A stretch of 64,000 nucleotides of DNA from Archivesica marissinica (GCA_014843695.1 CM026403.1:51752233-51816232), one strand, 5' to 3'; numbered from the stretch's first letter, positions 1 through 9,831 are shown. The notes: generated from the letters alone by a model not told the origin. Translations and numbers: made by a program.

Positions 1-330
1 ACACCTTTATTTAAGTAATTATTGTAACAAAATGATTTTCCTCCAATTTTAAAATTATGATTTAACCATACAGGCTGTGAGATGAACTCATCCCAACTAC
101 TAGGAAATTTTGTATGTGTTGTGAACTTAGTTGTTCATAAGTTGTTATTGTGTACATTTCAGGAAAAATTAAGAAAGTGCCTATGGCAGAACATAAGTTG
201 ATTGGGTTATATTAAGACATATATTGATATATGATATAAGTACAAGACTGGAGAAGCATGAACTTCCAGATGCCGCAAGCGAAACACTTATGATAGCATT
301 TTAAGGCATTTTGGCTAATGCTCCAAATTA
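1..330. other. Intergenic, nothing recognised
   Basis: AT-rich DNA with no long ORF, no repeat seen elsewhere in the window and no RNA gene that I recognise. Confidence 0.6.
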
Positions 331-600
331 CAGACGGATATATAGTCTGGACAGTGGTAACACACTGGCCTGGTCTGACCCTAACAAAATTAACAGACTT
401 TCAGATGGGACTTTAAACCGAGGTCTCGTGTCAGTGCTTTACACCGTGCACGTAAAAGAACCAGAGGAGACTCTGGAATGGGTATCTGTCTGTATCATTG
501 CACTATCCTCCAAAAATCTAAAATGACTAATCTCTTCAGGAGGCGTCGCTCATATGTGCAACCGGTAGCGACGATAAATACACGTAAAACACACAAACTC
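331..600 (+). mobile_element. SINE family A copy, head internally deleted
   Basis: Shares the family A body (a stretch around GACGTTAAACCGAGGTCTCG is typical; this copy reads GACTTTAAACC) and the 3' hairpin plus GATAAATA tail. The tRNA-like head has lost its B box: it jumps from the ACACTGGCCTG segment straight to GTCTGACCC. Family A has 12 recognisable copies in this window. Confidence 0.85.
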
Positions 601-1128
601 CAAACTTAAAGTTGATGTCAGTGAGTAAAAAAACTAAACCTGTTTGCTTCTTTTTATCTAGTATTTTGTTATTTTTAGGCAACGGAACATTTGTACTCTA
701 CTGCAGAAAGTTGTTTTGGTTATAAAAGCTTAAATCAGCTTTTATGTGTGTTACCACGACCATCTCTTTCAATTGCATTTCGTTTCGGCAAGTTATGATG
801 ATCGGTATACACTCATTAATATCTGCATGGTTATGTCAGTTCTTATGACCATTATTGTACATTTGTACTACTTTGTATATATGTATTATATATATGTGTG
901 TGTTTATATTTGTCCATGTAAAACGTGTACATGTACTTGTATATTATGTCTGTGTATGTGTTCTCTTCGTGTATATGGAGGTAATAACAGGCGTAATTAA
1001 AGAATGTTTGGAATATCTGATATGGGTTTAGCAATTGCCAATTTCAGATACATGTTCTCTGTAGGCGGACGCCTTATCCACTAGGCCATGGAGACGGTGT
1101 AGGTATGTACTTCCTGTATGAGTGTGAT
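601..1128. other. Intergenic, TG/TA-rich tract
   Basis: No gene supported. About 870-960 is a TG/TA-rich low-complexity tract in which short ORFs on both strands are by-products of composition. Confidence 0.6.
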
Positions 1129-1350
1129 TGTATGTTCCATGTATGTATGTTCCATTAATGTCAACCCCCTTGCGGAGACCTAGACATTTCCTGGGCAGGC
1201 TTAACCGACCTAAGCGGTTAACCAGTACTAAGAAATATGTGTAAGCTGCCTTACTCAATGACATTGCATACGTGACCTGATCGAGTATCGAACCCGTGAC
1301 CGTTCGATTCCAAAATCCGACGTTCTACAACTGGACCAGAGACACCACAC
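1129..1350 (-). mobile_element. SINE family F, complete copy
   Basis: Read on the minus strand it begins with a tRNA-like head (a GGTCCAGTTGTAGAACG-type A-box region and GGGTTCGATAC B box). It continues through the TTAAGTCGG-like body and ends with ATTAATGGAACATACATAC. Related copies lie at 14415, 27655, 30119 and 35303. The head is tRNA-derived, but this is not a functional tRNA gene because the cloverleaf is degraded and the body is repeated elsewhere. Confidence 0.75.
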
Positions 1351-1559
1351 GTGATTGCCCTAATGTATACAGAATTACGTATACAATAGTGTATGATTAA
1401 ACTAAACTCAAGTTCGTACTTTTACTGGTCTGCCCTAACTACAGGGATTTGAGGATAAGGTACTTTAAACCATATTTCTGTCATTGGCCAAGCCTAAATA
1501 AGTTTGCCTCATTGTTAAATTCTACCTCTAAAATTGTGTTTGAGTTTGGTCAAAGAACA

Positions 1560-2270
1560 TGATTGTCTATTATGTATTATCTATATTCGTCAACATCTAC
1601 TTGGTACATGCAACCGTTCTATTATGTATTATCTATATTCGTCAACATCTACTTGGTACATGCAACCGTTCTATTATGTATTATCTATATTCGTCAACAT
1701 CTACTTGTTACATGCAACCGTTCTATTATGTATTATCTATATTCGTCAACATCTACTTGGTACATGCAACCGTTCTATTATGTATTATCTATATTCGTCA
1801 AAATCTACTTGGTACATGCAACCGTTCTATTATGTATTATCTATATTCGTCAAAATCGACTTGGTACATGCAGTCCGCCTCCGTGGTCGAGTGGTTAAGG
1901 TCGCTGACTTGTATGCCACTGTAACCTATCATCACTGATGGTCACGGGTTCGAGCCCCGCTCAGGCCGTGTCTCATTTATATGAAAAAGTTGGCAGTTTC
2001 TTACGGAGGTTGGTGCACCCAAGTACTGGTTAACCGCTGGAGCCTGCCCAGGAAAGGTGTTGTTAAGTAAACTGCCCGCCGGCGATATAGCCCAAAATGG
2101 TGCTGATGCAGGCGTAAAACCCGAAATATATCATAATGGTACATGCAACCGTATGTATTATTATGTATTATCTATATTCGTCAAAATCTACTTGGTACAT
2201 GCAACCGTTCTATTATGTATTATCTATATTCGTCAAAATCTACTTGTTACATGCAACCGTTTTTCTGAAT
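1560..2270 (+). repeat. 52-bp minisatellite derived from a LINE 3' UTR
   Basis: Units start near 1568, 1620, 1672, 1724, 1776 and 1828, with two more after the inserted SINE (about 2160-2265). The unit contains TATTCGTCAACATCTACTTG. Period 52 is not a multiple of three, so all three forward frames are open through it, giving spurious overlapping ORFs. Confidence 0.9.
1873..2137 (+). mobile_element. SINE family D, full copy with 10-bp target duplication
   Basis: The head CTCCGTGGTCGAGTGGTTAA with GGGTTCGAGCCCC is tRNA-like. The body runs through TTACGGAGGTTGGTGCACCC and ends GGCGTAAAACCCGAAATATA. It is flanked by a direct repeat GGTACATGCA at 1863-1872 and 2138-2147, which belongs to the interrupted 52-bp unit. 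It therefore inserted after the minisatellite had expanded. Confidence 0.88.
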
Positions 2271-2368
2271 TTGTATATGACCTTCAGAAAATGGTATCTA
2301 TATAATAACATGTCTTCTCTGAAAATATGTATATAACACTTTAAACATTGTAATAATGTTTTATGTGA

Positions 2369-2373
2369 AATAA

Positions 2374-2420
<47 letters not shown>

Positions 2421-2421
2421 T
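2369..2421 (+). repeat. (TTGA)n LINE tail microsatellite
   Basis: A run of about twelve TTGA/GATT units directly after the LINE 3' end. The sister LINE ends in AAACTGATTGAATTGAATTG, so the microsatellite tail is part of the element family's 3' terminus. Confidence 0.85.
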
Positions 2422-2906
2422 AAGAGTGTTCAATTTTCCCCAGTAAATACAAGATGTTGAACACGGTAAGCATAGTGCTAATATCTGACCATGGCGTGCT
2501 AACTGTTTGTGGATGAAACTAATGACCTCTAATCACTTCATGGCCGGATTCTGATTAAGTAGACGTCCAAAAATAAACAACTTAGAATATGGTAAACAGA
2601 GGTAAATCATGATGTTCCACGTCACGTCTATACTTTCTAACTTCTTCCTTCTCCGGCAGAGTCTTAGTCTACTTCAATCGCTCTCCCATGTCGGTCGTCT
2701 GCTTTGACAACAATTGTAGCAGTATTTATTTCGGAATTTAATTGTCGATCACACATTTAAAACATGTAAGTACAATGAATTTAGTTTAAGTTTACTACTA
2801 TTTTATTGCAATTTTTTTCATGTATAATGAAATACGTGGAAAACAATTAGAAATTAAATTAGGATTTATTATTATTGCTGTATACGATTTAATCTTAAGC
2901 AAATAG
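2422..2906. other. Intergenic, nothing recognised
   Basis: No supported ORF, repeat match or RNA gene. Confidence 0.6.
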
Positions 2907-3153
2907 GCAGGTTCGATCCCCCGTCTGACCCTAATAAAATCAACAGTCTTTCAGATAGGACGTTAAACCGAGGTCTCGTGTCGGTGCTGTACACCGTGCA
3001 CGTAAAAGAACCAGAGGAGACTCTGGAATGGGTTTCTCTCTGTATCGTTGCAATATCCTCCAAACATCTAAAATGACTAATCTCTTCAGGAGGCGTCGCT
3101 CATATGGGCAACCGGTAGCGACGATAAATAAACGTACAACACACACACACACC
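2907..3153 (+). mobile_element. SINE family A, head-truncated
   Basis: Starts inside the B box (CAGGTTCGATCCCC), then the complete body, 3' hairpin and GATAAATAAACG tail followed by (CA)n. The A-box half of the tRNA-like head is missing. Confidence 0.85.
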
Positions 3154-3265
3154 GTTTCTTCATTCATTTCTATATGGTGATTATTTGGACGATCTCGTGA
3201 TTTCATGTCCTTATTCAAACATTTCGCTAAATTTATACACATTTACTTTAGCGACTTACCTATAT

Positions 3266-3440
3266 TAATCACACTTTCCAGACCTCATTCCTGATGGAAT
3301 CCATTGCCACGAGCGAGAGAGAAGAGGCAATATGACACTTAAATGCCTTGCCGAAGGACACACTCGTAACAGCTACAGCTTGACTCAAACTCCTTTCACA
3401 CCTGAAGTCAAAACACTACAACTGCGCTATCACGACTTTC
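3266..3440 (-). mobile_element. SINE family B, partial
   Basis: Minus-strand copy with the CCTCATTCCTGATGGAATCC segment and a degraded tRNA-like head ending CTATCACGACTT. The 3' tail is missing beyond TATATTAATCAC. Confidence 0.75.
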
Positions 3441-3504
3441 ACATTTTGTTTGCTTACTTTTCAAAATCCCGTTTGCCAATTATTCAAATATTATTCTTGT
3501 GGAG

Positions 3505-3590
3505 AGCAGTTTACTAGTGTTGTTAGAACTTGTTGTCCAACCCATTTTGCCTTTTCTTTGCTTTGTCATGATAATGTTTGTAATGTAAAA
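3505..3590 (+). repeat. Dispersed repeat R
   Basis: The motif GTTGTTAGAACTTGTTG followed by CCAACCCATTTTGC recurs in diverged form at 50310-50410, 50545-50640, 51070-51190, 51475-51560 and, inverted, 52090-52150. No coding potential or ends are evident, so its class is unknown. Confidence 0.55.
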
Positions 3591-3610
3591 TAGTAAATAA
3601 TGTTATATTT

Positions 3611-3871
3611 ATATTTCGGGTTTTACGCCATGTTATCAGCACCATGTTGGGCTATATCGCCGGCGGGCAGTTTACCTAACAACACCTTTCCTGGGCAGGC
3701 TACAGCGGTTAGCCAGTACTTGGGTGCACCAACCTCCGTAAGAAACTGCCAACTTTTTCATATAAATGAGACACGGCCCGAGCGGGGATCGAATCCGTGA
3801 CCATCAGTGATGATATGATACAGTGGTATGCAAGTCAGAGACCTTAACCACTCGACCACGGAGGCAGACTG
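3611..3871 (-). mobile_element. SINE family D, full copy
   Basis: Reverse-complement match over the whole length of the copy at 1873-2137, from the CGGGTTTTACGCC tail to the CCACGGAGGC head. Confidence 0.85.
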
Positions 3872-3931
3872 GAAAATAATAAATAGTAACATAGTTAATA
3901 AACTATGGTTATATATCTAATCATGCAACTG

Positions 3932-4112
3932 TCCGGAGTTCGAGCCCCGCTGGAGCCGTTACGATTGTGCCCTTAGGCAAATAATTTAAATTCCACATTG
4001 CCTCTTCTCTCTCCTTCGTGGCGATGGATTCCATCAAGAATGAGGTCTCGAGAGTGATTAATATAAGTTGAAAGAACTTGTTTCGCAATCAAGCTAAACT
4101 AAATTTGTATAT
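3932..4112 (+). mobile_element. SINE family B, head-truncated
   Basis: Begins at the B box (CCGGAGTTCGAGCCCC). It continues through the GATTGTGCCCTTAGGCAA body to the CGCAATCAAGCTAAACTAAA tail. Confidence 0.8.
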
Positions 4113-4254
4113 ACTAATAAGGCAGCTGTTCAGTGTTATGACTCTTTGTTGTAACAGATTTGTAAACTAAAACCATTCTGGAAAGTAGTACTAGTTTTCA
4201 GAGGATATCTAATATGTTAATCATGCAATTACAAATTGAACGGTTGGAGTAGTT

Positions 4255-4475
4255 TATACACATTTATTTTAGCTCGATTGCGAAACAAGTTATTTCAACT
4301 TATATAACTCTCAAAACCTCATTCCTGATGGAATCCATCGCCACGAGGGAGAGAGAAGAGACAACGTGCAATTTAAATGCCTTGCCTAAGGGCACAATCG
4401 TAACGGCTCCAGTGGGGCTCGAACTCCGGACCTTTCGCACCTGAAGCGAACGCGCATCCACTACGCTATCACGAC
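4255..4475 (-). mobile_element. SINE family B
   Basis: Nearly full copy. The tail TTATTTTAGCTCGATTGCG is at the left and the tRNA-like head ending CTATCACGAC is at the right. Confidence 0.85.
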
Positions 4476-4556
4476 AGTTGAACTAGTCTTCATTACCAGA
4501 GAGTGTTCATCCCTTTTCTAATGTTGATGCAAGCTATATTTTGCATTTACTAACTA

Positions 4557-4660
4557 GCCATGAGGGAGAGAGAAGAGGCAATGTGGAATTTAATTACCTT
4601 GTCTAAGGACACAATCGTAACTGCTACAGTTGGACGCGAATTCCGGACATTTCACACCTG
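4557..4660 (-). mobile_element. SINE family B fragment
   Basis: Only the central body and part of the head remain (GAGGGAGAGAGAAGAGGCAA through TTTCACACCTG). Both ends are lost. Confidence 0.65.
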
Positions 4661-4704
4661 CTGTAGTAAGTTAGCTATGCACTCAACGTCACGCATGTCT
4701 TTTT

Positions 4705-4939
4705 AGTTTATACGAATTTATTTTATCTCGATTGCGAAACAAGTTCTTATAACTTATATTAATCACTCTCGAGACCTCATTCCTGATGGAATCCATCGCC
4801 ACGAGGGAGAGAGAAGATGCAACGTGGAAATTAAATGCCTTGCCTAAGGGCACACTCGTAACGGCTCCAGCGGGGCTCGAACTCCGGAACGTTCACACAT
4901 GAAGCGAACGCGCATCTACTGCGCTATCACGACTTCCAC
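4705..4939 (-). mobile_element. SINE family B with target duplication, next to GPCR gene
   Basis: Full-length minus-strand copy bracketed by GTCTTTTT at 4697-4704 and 4940-4947. It lies about 40 bp upstream of the putative splice acceptor of the GPCR at 5010, so it probably sits in that gene's 5' intron. Confidence 0.85.
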
Positions 4940-4971
4940 GTCTTTTTGTGTGAGGATTTAATTAATAAATG

Positions 4972-5009
4972 TTTTTTCCAGATATTATACTACAATAGCA
5001 GCCACAAAC
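4972..5009 (+). other. Putative 3' splice acceptor and 5' UTR exon start of GPCR 1
   Basis: A pyrimidine run ending in TTTTTTCCAG (AG at 4980-4981) is followed by 28 bp and then the GPCR ATG. The paralogue at 46648 has TCTGTTTCAG (AG at 46628-46629) 18 bp before its ATG, and the exon begins ATA in both. This suggests an intron in the 5' UTR conserved in both genes. Confidence 0.55.
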
Positions 5010-6116
5010 ATGATATCCAGAAACGATTCCGATCTGGCGGCCACGACAGAAGTGTGGAATACCACAACATCGAAATCGGAATTATGGCTGCTACAAGAAC
5101 AAATGAATCTTGCACAACTATTTATTTGCCCTACGTTATTATTAATTGGATTTCTAGGAAATGGTTCCGTCATTCTTACAGTTTCGCACGTCAAATTTCG
5201 TCACATGACCTCACGATACATTCTGTGCGCATTGGCGTGTTCCGATACGCTACTGTTGTTAACCAATCCGTTTAATCAACAATTCATGAGAACTACTCTG
5301 CACTTTGTCGATGCGAGAGCAATATCACCCACAGGATGTAAGATATTTTTTGCGATGTATCGCTCGTCAAAGACCATATCGTCTTGGTGCGTGGTGTTGA
5401 TAGCAATAGAGCGATTCATTGCTGTAATCTTTCCACTGAAAGCCAGATTGATAGTCACACGCCGTACTGTGTTGGCTACACTAATGTGTGTGACTGTTAT
5501 TGTTGTTACTGTCAATGGCGTTAGGACATTTTCTACAAACATTGTTAATGGCATTTGTAGACCTGACGTTGTAACAAAGGATACGCGAAACCTCCATAAA
5601 AGTTTCGTTATAACTGGTATAACACTGTATTCCCTGATACCCATGTCCATTCTTCTCTCTTTGACGCCACCGATTATCATTTCGCTTGTGAAAAGTCACC
5701 ACAGGCGGCAAACAATTACCCAAACCATGAGCGAACGATCGGCACGTGATACGTCTCGTACATCGTTCATGTTGATTGGTGTAGTTGTGGCGTATATTGT
5801 GTTTGTTACACCAATAGCGCTCACGGCAGTCATTGCAGCCATGACAAATCAAACTATTTTTGGTCTAGCAAACGAGCAAATGATTATTTTACAAGGGATT
5901 GCGCTTACCTTTGAACAACTAAACCATTCCTGTAACTTCATTATCTACATCATGTTCTCAACACAGTTTCGCCGCCGCTTTCTAGATATGAGTCCGTGCC
6001 GAATGAGATGCAGACCATGTAAAGATACATCTCGAAACACAATGGCAGTATATACCATTGACTCGAACATCGGGCTCACAGAGATGGAGTCTGAAGGCAG
6101 TGCTATCACCTATTAA
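5010..6116 (+). CDS. Class A (rhodopsin-like) GPCR 1, orphan, peptide-receptor type
   Basis: A 368-aa seven-transmembrane receptor, expected at the plasma membrane and signalling through heterotrimeric G proteins. The N-terminus carries N-glycosylation sites at N5 and N17. TM1 (about 36-60) has the GN motif (N51); TM2 has LACSD (D79); TM3 begins near C110 and ends in ERF at 134-136, replacing DRY; TM4 is about 151-170, TM5 198-226 and TM6 252-277 with FVTP in place of CWxP. TM7 has NFIIY (309-313) instead of NPxxY. C110 and C183 should form the usual disulfide. Cysteines near 330-337 could be palmitoylated. The NHSCNFIIY pattern resembles protostome FMRFamide-type peptide receptors, but the ligand is unknown. 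The coding exon is uninterrupted. A 368-aa paralogue lies 40 kb downstream on the same strand. Start chosen at the first ATG after the acceptor-like site. Confidence 0.92.
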   Translation: MISRNDSDLAATTEVWNTTTSKSELWLLQEQMNLAQLFICPTLLLIGFLGNGSVILTVSHVKFRHMTSRYILCALACSDTLLLLTNPFNQQFMRTTLHFVDARAISPTGCKIFFAMYRSSKTISSWCVVLIAIERFIAVIFPLKARLIVTRRTVLATLMCVTVIVVTVNGVRTFSTNIVNGICRPDVVTKDTRNLHKSFVITGITLYSLIPMSILLSLTPPIIISLVKSHHRRQTITQTMSERSARDTSRTSFMLIGVVVAYIVFVTPIALTAVIAAMTNQTIFGLANEQMIILQGIALTFEQLNHSCNFIIYIMFSTQFRRRFLDMSPCRMRCRPCKDTSRNTMAVYTIDSNIGLTEMESEGSAITY

Positions 6117-6196
6117 CAGAATATTGAACGTTCGGGCACCAAGTTTCAATAATTAGATTTGTTTATTTCAGCGAATGATAGAATTATATTTCACTT

Positions 6197-6330
6197 ATAA
6201 GTAAGTAAGTAAGTAAGTAAGTAATGTGTTTATTATAGTGACATGTGTACATATCAGACAATATTTACATATAAAGTATACATTAAATACACCCGGCCCA
6301 ATGGGCCTTATATTTCGGAAAGCATAAACT
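6197..6330 (-). mobile_element. Probable LINE 3' end with (ACTT)n tail
   Basis: On the minus strand GGCCCATTGGGCCGGGTG leads to a TATAATAAACACATTACTT end and then an (ACTT)n run at 6197-6226. A similar GTACCAATGGGCC segment occurs at 54840-54862. AATAAA followed by a simple repeat is typical of LINE 3' ends. No coding part remains. Confidence 0.5.
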
Positions 6331-6695
6331 AATCTACATATACAAATCTCAGCAATATTTCTATTACTAATAATTGTCAATAGATGATGGATCGTTTATG
6401 AAAACAGTAGACTGTTATTTTATTGACGACGCTAATGCATTGTCACATCAAAGGTGAAAGAAATACCGATATACTTTCAGAGTTGTCTGTTATATTTCTA
6501 GGACCATACGGTTTTGAAATGTAACTACTGTAAATCACTTTATAATCGCGTGCGCTTTGTTTCGCGAATCCAACCATCAAACTTCTTTCGTGGATGTATG
6601 AATTCGCGAACAACACTGCAAATCTTTTAAAACAAGCGAGAAGAACCGTAAGATACGGTTGCGCAGTTTATTCATATTATGCATATTCAGCTTTT
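6331..6695. other. Intergenic, nothing recognised
   Basis: No supported coding sequence or repeat match. Confidence 0.6.
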
Positions 6696-6906
6696 TTTAT
6701 ACAAATTTATTTTAGCTCGATTGCGAAACAAGTTATTACATCTTATATTAATCACTCTCGAGACCTCATTCCTGATGGAATCCATCACCACGAGGGAGAG
6801 AGAAGCGGCAACGTGGAATTTAAATGCCTTGCTTAAGGGCACAATCGTAACGGCTCGAGCTGGGCTCGAACTCCGGACCTTTCGCATCTGAAGCGAACGC
6901 GCGCAC
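6696..6906 (-). mobile_element. SINE family B
   Basis: Tail and body are intact (TTATTTTAGCTCGATTGCG at the left). The head runs at GCGAACGCGCG directly into a GCAC/CA microsatellite at 6900-6955, suggesting that the array grew out of the SINE's CG-rich head. Confidence 0.82.
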
Positions 6907-6955
6907 GCACGCAAACACGCACGCACGCACGCACACACACACACACACACACACC
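6900..6955. repeat. (GCAC)n/(CA)n microsatellite
   Basis: GCACGCACGCA repeats passing into a pure CA run. Confidence 0.9.
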
Positions 6956-7108
6956 CAACCAAAGACCACCCATCCAATTCAAACCAACTAATAGTATTTC
7001 TTTAAACATATATTCTATGTAGAACTATACATTTCCAGGTGCAGAATAAGCACGTGGTGGACAAGCCATCAGTGTATACAATACAGAACGTAACTCTCAT
7101 ATCAAGTA

Positions 7109-7386
7109 CAGACGGATCTGTAGTCCAGTGGTAACACGCTGGACAGGTAATCCAGGGATCGCAGGTTCGATCCCCCGTCTGACCCTAATAAAATTAACAG
7201 TCTTTCAGTTGGGATTTTAAACCGAGGTCTCGTGTCGGTACTGTACAAAGTGCACATAAATAAACCAGAGGAGACTCTGGAATGGGTCTCTGTCTGTATC
7301 ATTGCACTATCCTCCAAAAATCTCTTCAGGAGGCGTCGCTCATATGGACAACCGGTAGCGACGATAAATAAACGTAAAAACACACA
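7109..7386 (+). mobile_element. SINE family A, full-length reference copy
   Basis: The tRNA-like head CAGACGGATCTGTAGTCCAG carries the B box GGTTCGATCCCC. The body has the AACCGAGGTCTCGTGTCGG block, followed by ATCATTGCACTATCCTCC. The 3' hairpin has a 7-bp stem (CGTCGCT 7334-7340, AGCGACG 7357-7363) around a 16-nt loop starting CATATGG, then ATAAATAAACG and a CA-rich end. Confidence 0.88.
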
Positions 7387-7471
7387 CAGATCTTGATCTT
7401 GTCTATGATACTGTTTTGTTAAAGAAATTATCTTCCATTAACTGTTTTCATAAACTTCTACTTATTAAAGT

Positions 7472-7714
7472 TTAAACTTTATTTATTTTACAAAGATTGC
7501 GAAGCAAGTTCTAACAACTTATATTAATCGCTCTCGTTGGCGCGGATGAAAGCGTAGATGTGGTCATTCGTGTGGAGGAAACCGGAGTACCCGGAGAAAA
7601 CCCACATGTCCGATCTGGCGACCACCGTACCATCTCACATTCTTCCCGGTTCGAGGATCGAACCCGGGTTGCATTTGCGAGAAGCGAGCGCGCTAACCAC
7701 TGCGCTAAGCGGAC
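7472..7714 (-). mobile_element. SINE family C, full-length
   Basis: On the minus strand: tRNA-like head GTCCGCTTAGCGCAGTGG with GGGTTCGATCC, then GGGTTTTCTCCGGGTACTCC, a central domain conserved in many invertebrate SINEs. The tail is GAGCGATTAATATAAGTTG and continues TTCGCAATC...AAATAAA. The tail is shared with family B. Confidence 0.87.
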
Positions 7715-7746
7715 TGCTACGTATTGTACTTGTCCATTCCACATAC

Positions 7747-7806
7747 AAAACTGCTCGCCCATATGGTTCGTCGGAGGCGAGGGTAAATAAGCTCAATCAT
7801 CATCAC
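7747..7806 (+). repeat. Short repeat G with 3' hairpin (SINE/LINE tail)
   Basis: CTCGCC (7754-7759) and GGCGAG (7776-7781) form a stem around a 16-nt loop starting CATATGG, followed by GGTAAATAAGCTCAATCATC. Copies lie at 21816 (plus) and 54983-55036 (minus, degraded). The layout equals the 3' hairpin of SINE A. Confidence 0.65.
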
Positions 7807-7849
7807 ATACAAAACTCAATCACATTACACGGACAATCTTAATACAGTA

Positions 7850-8454
7850 TGTATCTGGTGCCCAGTGTGGCTTTCGCACAGGCAGCTCAACTACTGATGC
7901 TACATCGGCTTTAATGCCCATTGTTTTCCGGTTCAAATTCATTGGTTTGATGTATATGTATTACAACGTGTATTATCATCTGAACTGAATACGATATGTT
8001 TAAACTAATGCCCATTGTACAATAGTATTTAAATATATGTTGCATACGTCGATCTCAAACGTTGTGCTCACTGCATATACCGGCATATACTGTAATGCTC
8101 TGTGGAATAAGCTTTTTAAATTAAATATTAGTTGTAAGTTATTGTGCATTATAATGCTCTGTGGAATAAGCTTTTTAAATTAAATATTAGTTGTAAGTTA
8201 GTGTGCATTATAATATATATGTATAGTCATGTACTTTTTGCTCCATTGGTTTACGTCAAGGGGAAGTACTTTCGCCTGTTTTAATGGCCTTATTCCTAGA
8301 AGATGTAGCGTTTTATTTGCAGGGAAATGTTTAATTCAGGATTAGTAATTGGTGATATTATAATAACATTATTACTTTGCGCGGATGACATTGTGTTATT
8401 TGGCCAAACACCGGAGGAATTATAAAAATGTTTAAATTTGCATTAATTGTATAT
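7850..8454 (+). pseudogene. LINE reverse transcriptase relic (second LINE family)
   Basis: Decayed reverse transcriptase coding sequence. Recognisable blocks are CGFRTGSSTTDAT (about 7868, matching the FGFRKGKSTVDAI block of the LINE at 31672), ALWNKLFKLNIS (about 8100 and again 64 bp later), IGLRQGEVLSP (about 8247) and LLLCADDIVLFG (about 8372), where the catalytic F/Y-ADD has become CADD. Stops and frame changes separate the blocks. A 64-bp tandem duplication lies at about 8090-8215. The relic is interrupted at 8455 by an hAT-type element, and its 3' end resumes at 9832. Confidence 0.8.
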
Positions 8455-8462
8455 GCTATTAC

Positions 8463-9823
8463 TAGGTATGGCAACGAACATTCGACTATTCGAATATTCG
8501 TTCGAACGTCCGAATATCCGAATACTATTCCAGTATTCGAATATTCGGAAAAAGTGTATAATATTTGCAAAAATGATATAAACTGTCATAAATCCGATAC
8601 GTTGCTTTCTTTTACAATTTGAAGCCATCATAAAACCTTCCAATACAAATGAAATTGCCCCAGGATGTTTGAATAAACAATGTTGTGGTCGCGAGTGTTA
8701 ATTGACACTCTGCCATGTAATTGACCTTTCTGCAAACGCTACTTAGGAACGCCCCCCATAGTTACCGGTGCTCGCTGTAACCACGCGAGACAAGCTATCT
8801 AACAAAATGGATTCTAGCGCAGTCCTGCATCGAGTTAATCTAGATAAAATTCCGTCGAATTTCTCGGTTTTATTTCACCCAGATAAGAATATCTCGTTGA
8901 AAGCAAGACAGCAATTGGTTTAAGTTCTTCAGTGATGGTTATTTCTCTAAAGTACAGATATATTTAACGGATGAGGACGTATTAAGTGTTCGTGGAAAAT
9001 GCTTTCGCAATCAACGGAAGAGTGAACAACCACATCGTGTCAACTTTGACATCAAAAGAAATGAAACCCGTATTTTCGATCAAATTCACGCCTTTTCAAA
9101 TTTGTCTACTCGTTACTAGTTTGTCTAATATGCATTGTTTGTCTAACAAGATGGCGGCGATAAGCCGTTGCCGGGGGTGTGCGCGAATGGTGCGATGCGA
9201 TTGGCTAACCCCAGCTGTCAATCAAAATTGGCAGAAAGGTCAATTGGATAATTACAGTAGGTGTTAAGGTGTTTAATTATGATGTCAAAACTGTTTAGAC
9301 GAGAAAATTCCTTTGAAATATTACAGACAAACTGCAACATGTTTCTTAAATTTATAATTAACTGATCTTTATTGCCCAAAAGTACTATATAAAATACGAT
9401 CTTTATGATGTCAAAAAAATGCCGCCCACTCAGTCATACGTTTGGAAAGACTACAATCCCGCAGGGAATAAGAAAACTGCTAGGTGCAAATTGGATTTAA
9501 CAGATGCGGGTACAAGATCAATCTGAATAATCATTTGAAAAACAAACACACTTCAACGGAAAGCAGTTCAAGTGATATCGGCTTCATTTGTGAAAACGCC
9601 CATAAATGTACAGTGACCGATAACAATAACTGAATGAATCGTCATCATATTTGCATGATCTTACAGGAAGAAGATGACGTTTAGTAATTTAAAAGTAGCT
9701 TAATTTGGCATTTCTTATAAGAGTTTGAGTGAATTTGAGTTTTTAATATAATTAAACCAAATATTGGAATACTTTACTGACAGGATATTCGGATAGTGAA
9801 ATCGCTATTCGTTGCCATCCCTA
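8463..9823 (+). mobile_element. hAT-type DNA transposon, non-autonomous
   Basis: Terminal inverted repeats start TAGGTATGGCAACGAA on the left and, read from the right end, TAGGGATGGCAACGAA. Flanking 8-bp direct repeats GCTATTAC (8455-8462) and GTTATTAC (9824-9831) differ at one base. TIRs of this form with 8-bp duplications are characteristic of hAT elements. An interior BED-finger relic supports this. No transposase catalytic domain remains, so mobility would need a helper. Confidence 0.85.
9424..9600 (+). pseudogene. BED zinc-finger relic of an hAT transposase
   Basis: In one frame SYVWKDYNP...TARCK and, after a frameshift near 9505, NLNNHLKNKHTSTESSS. This follows the BED finger layout (aromatic W, C-x2-C, then HL...H), with the second cysteine replaced by aspartate in this copy. 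BED fingers are the usual N-terminal DNA-binding domain of hAT transposases. Only about 220 bp separate it from the right TIR, so the rest of the transposase was deleted. Confidence 0.7.
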
Positions 9824-9831
9824 GTTATTAC

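Larger units (their letters stand above)
1418..2421 (+). mobile_element. 5'-truncated LINE 3' end with expanded 3' UTR minisatellite
   Basis: From about 1418 the sequence matches the C-terminal coding end and 3' UTR of the large LINE at 15005-19810 (matching its 19423-19800) almost base for base. It lacks about 56 bp just after AAAATTGT near 1536, where the larger copy has the last codons of ORF2. The 3' UTR segment present once in the other LINE is here repeated about eight times, and a SINE (1873-2137) is inserted in it. The element ends in AATAAATTGATTG followed by a (TTGA)n tail, as expected for reverse transcription primed at the target. Confidence 0.9.

Noticed and set aside
1129..1350. 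tRNA gene candidates at SINE heads (also 7109, 7700, 23310, 29616)
   Set aside because: A/B-box-like motifs are present but acceptor stems do not pair, and the same heads recur fused to SINE bodies.
1534..1938. Three overlapping 110-134 aa ORFs rich in YYVLSIFV
   Set aside because: They are translations of a 52-bp tandem repeat in all three frames.
5276..5852. Minus-strand ORFs of 123-134 aa opposite GPCR 1 (similar ones opposite GPCR 2)
   Set aside because: Shadow frames of a real coding sequence, no domain.
8986..9267. 93-aa ORF inside the hAT element
   Set aside because: No domain, biased composition, and located in the non-coding part of a non-autonomous transposon.
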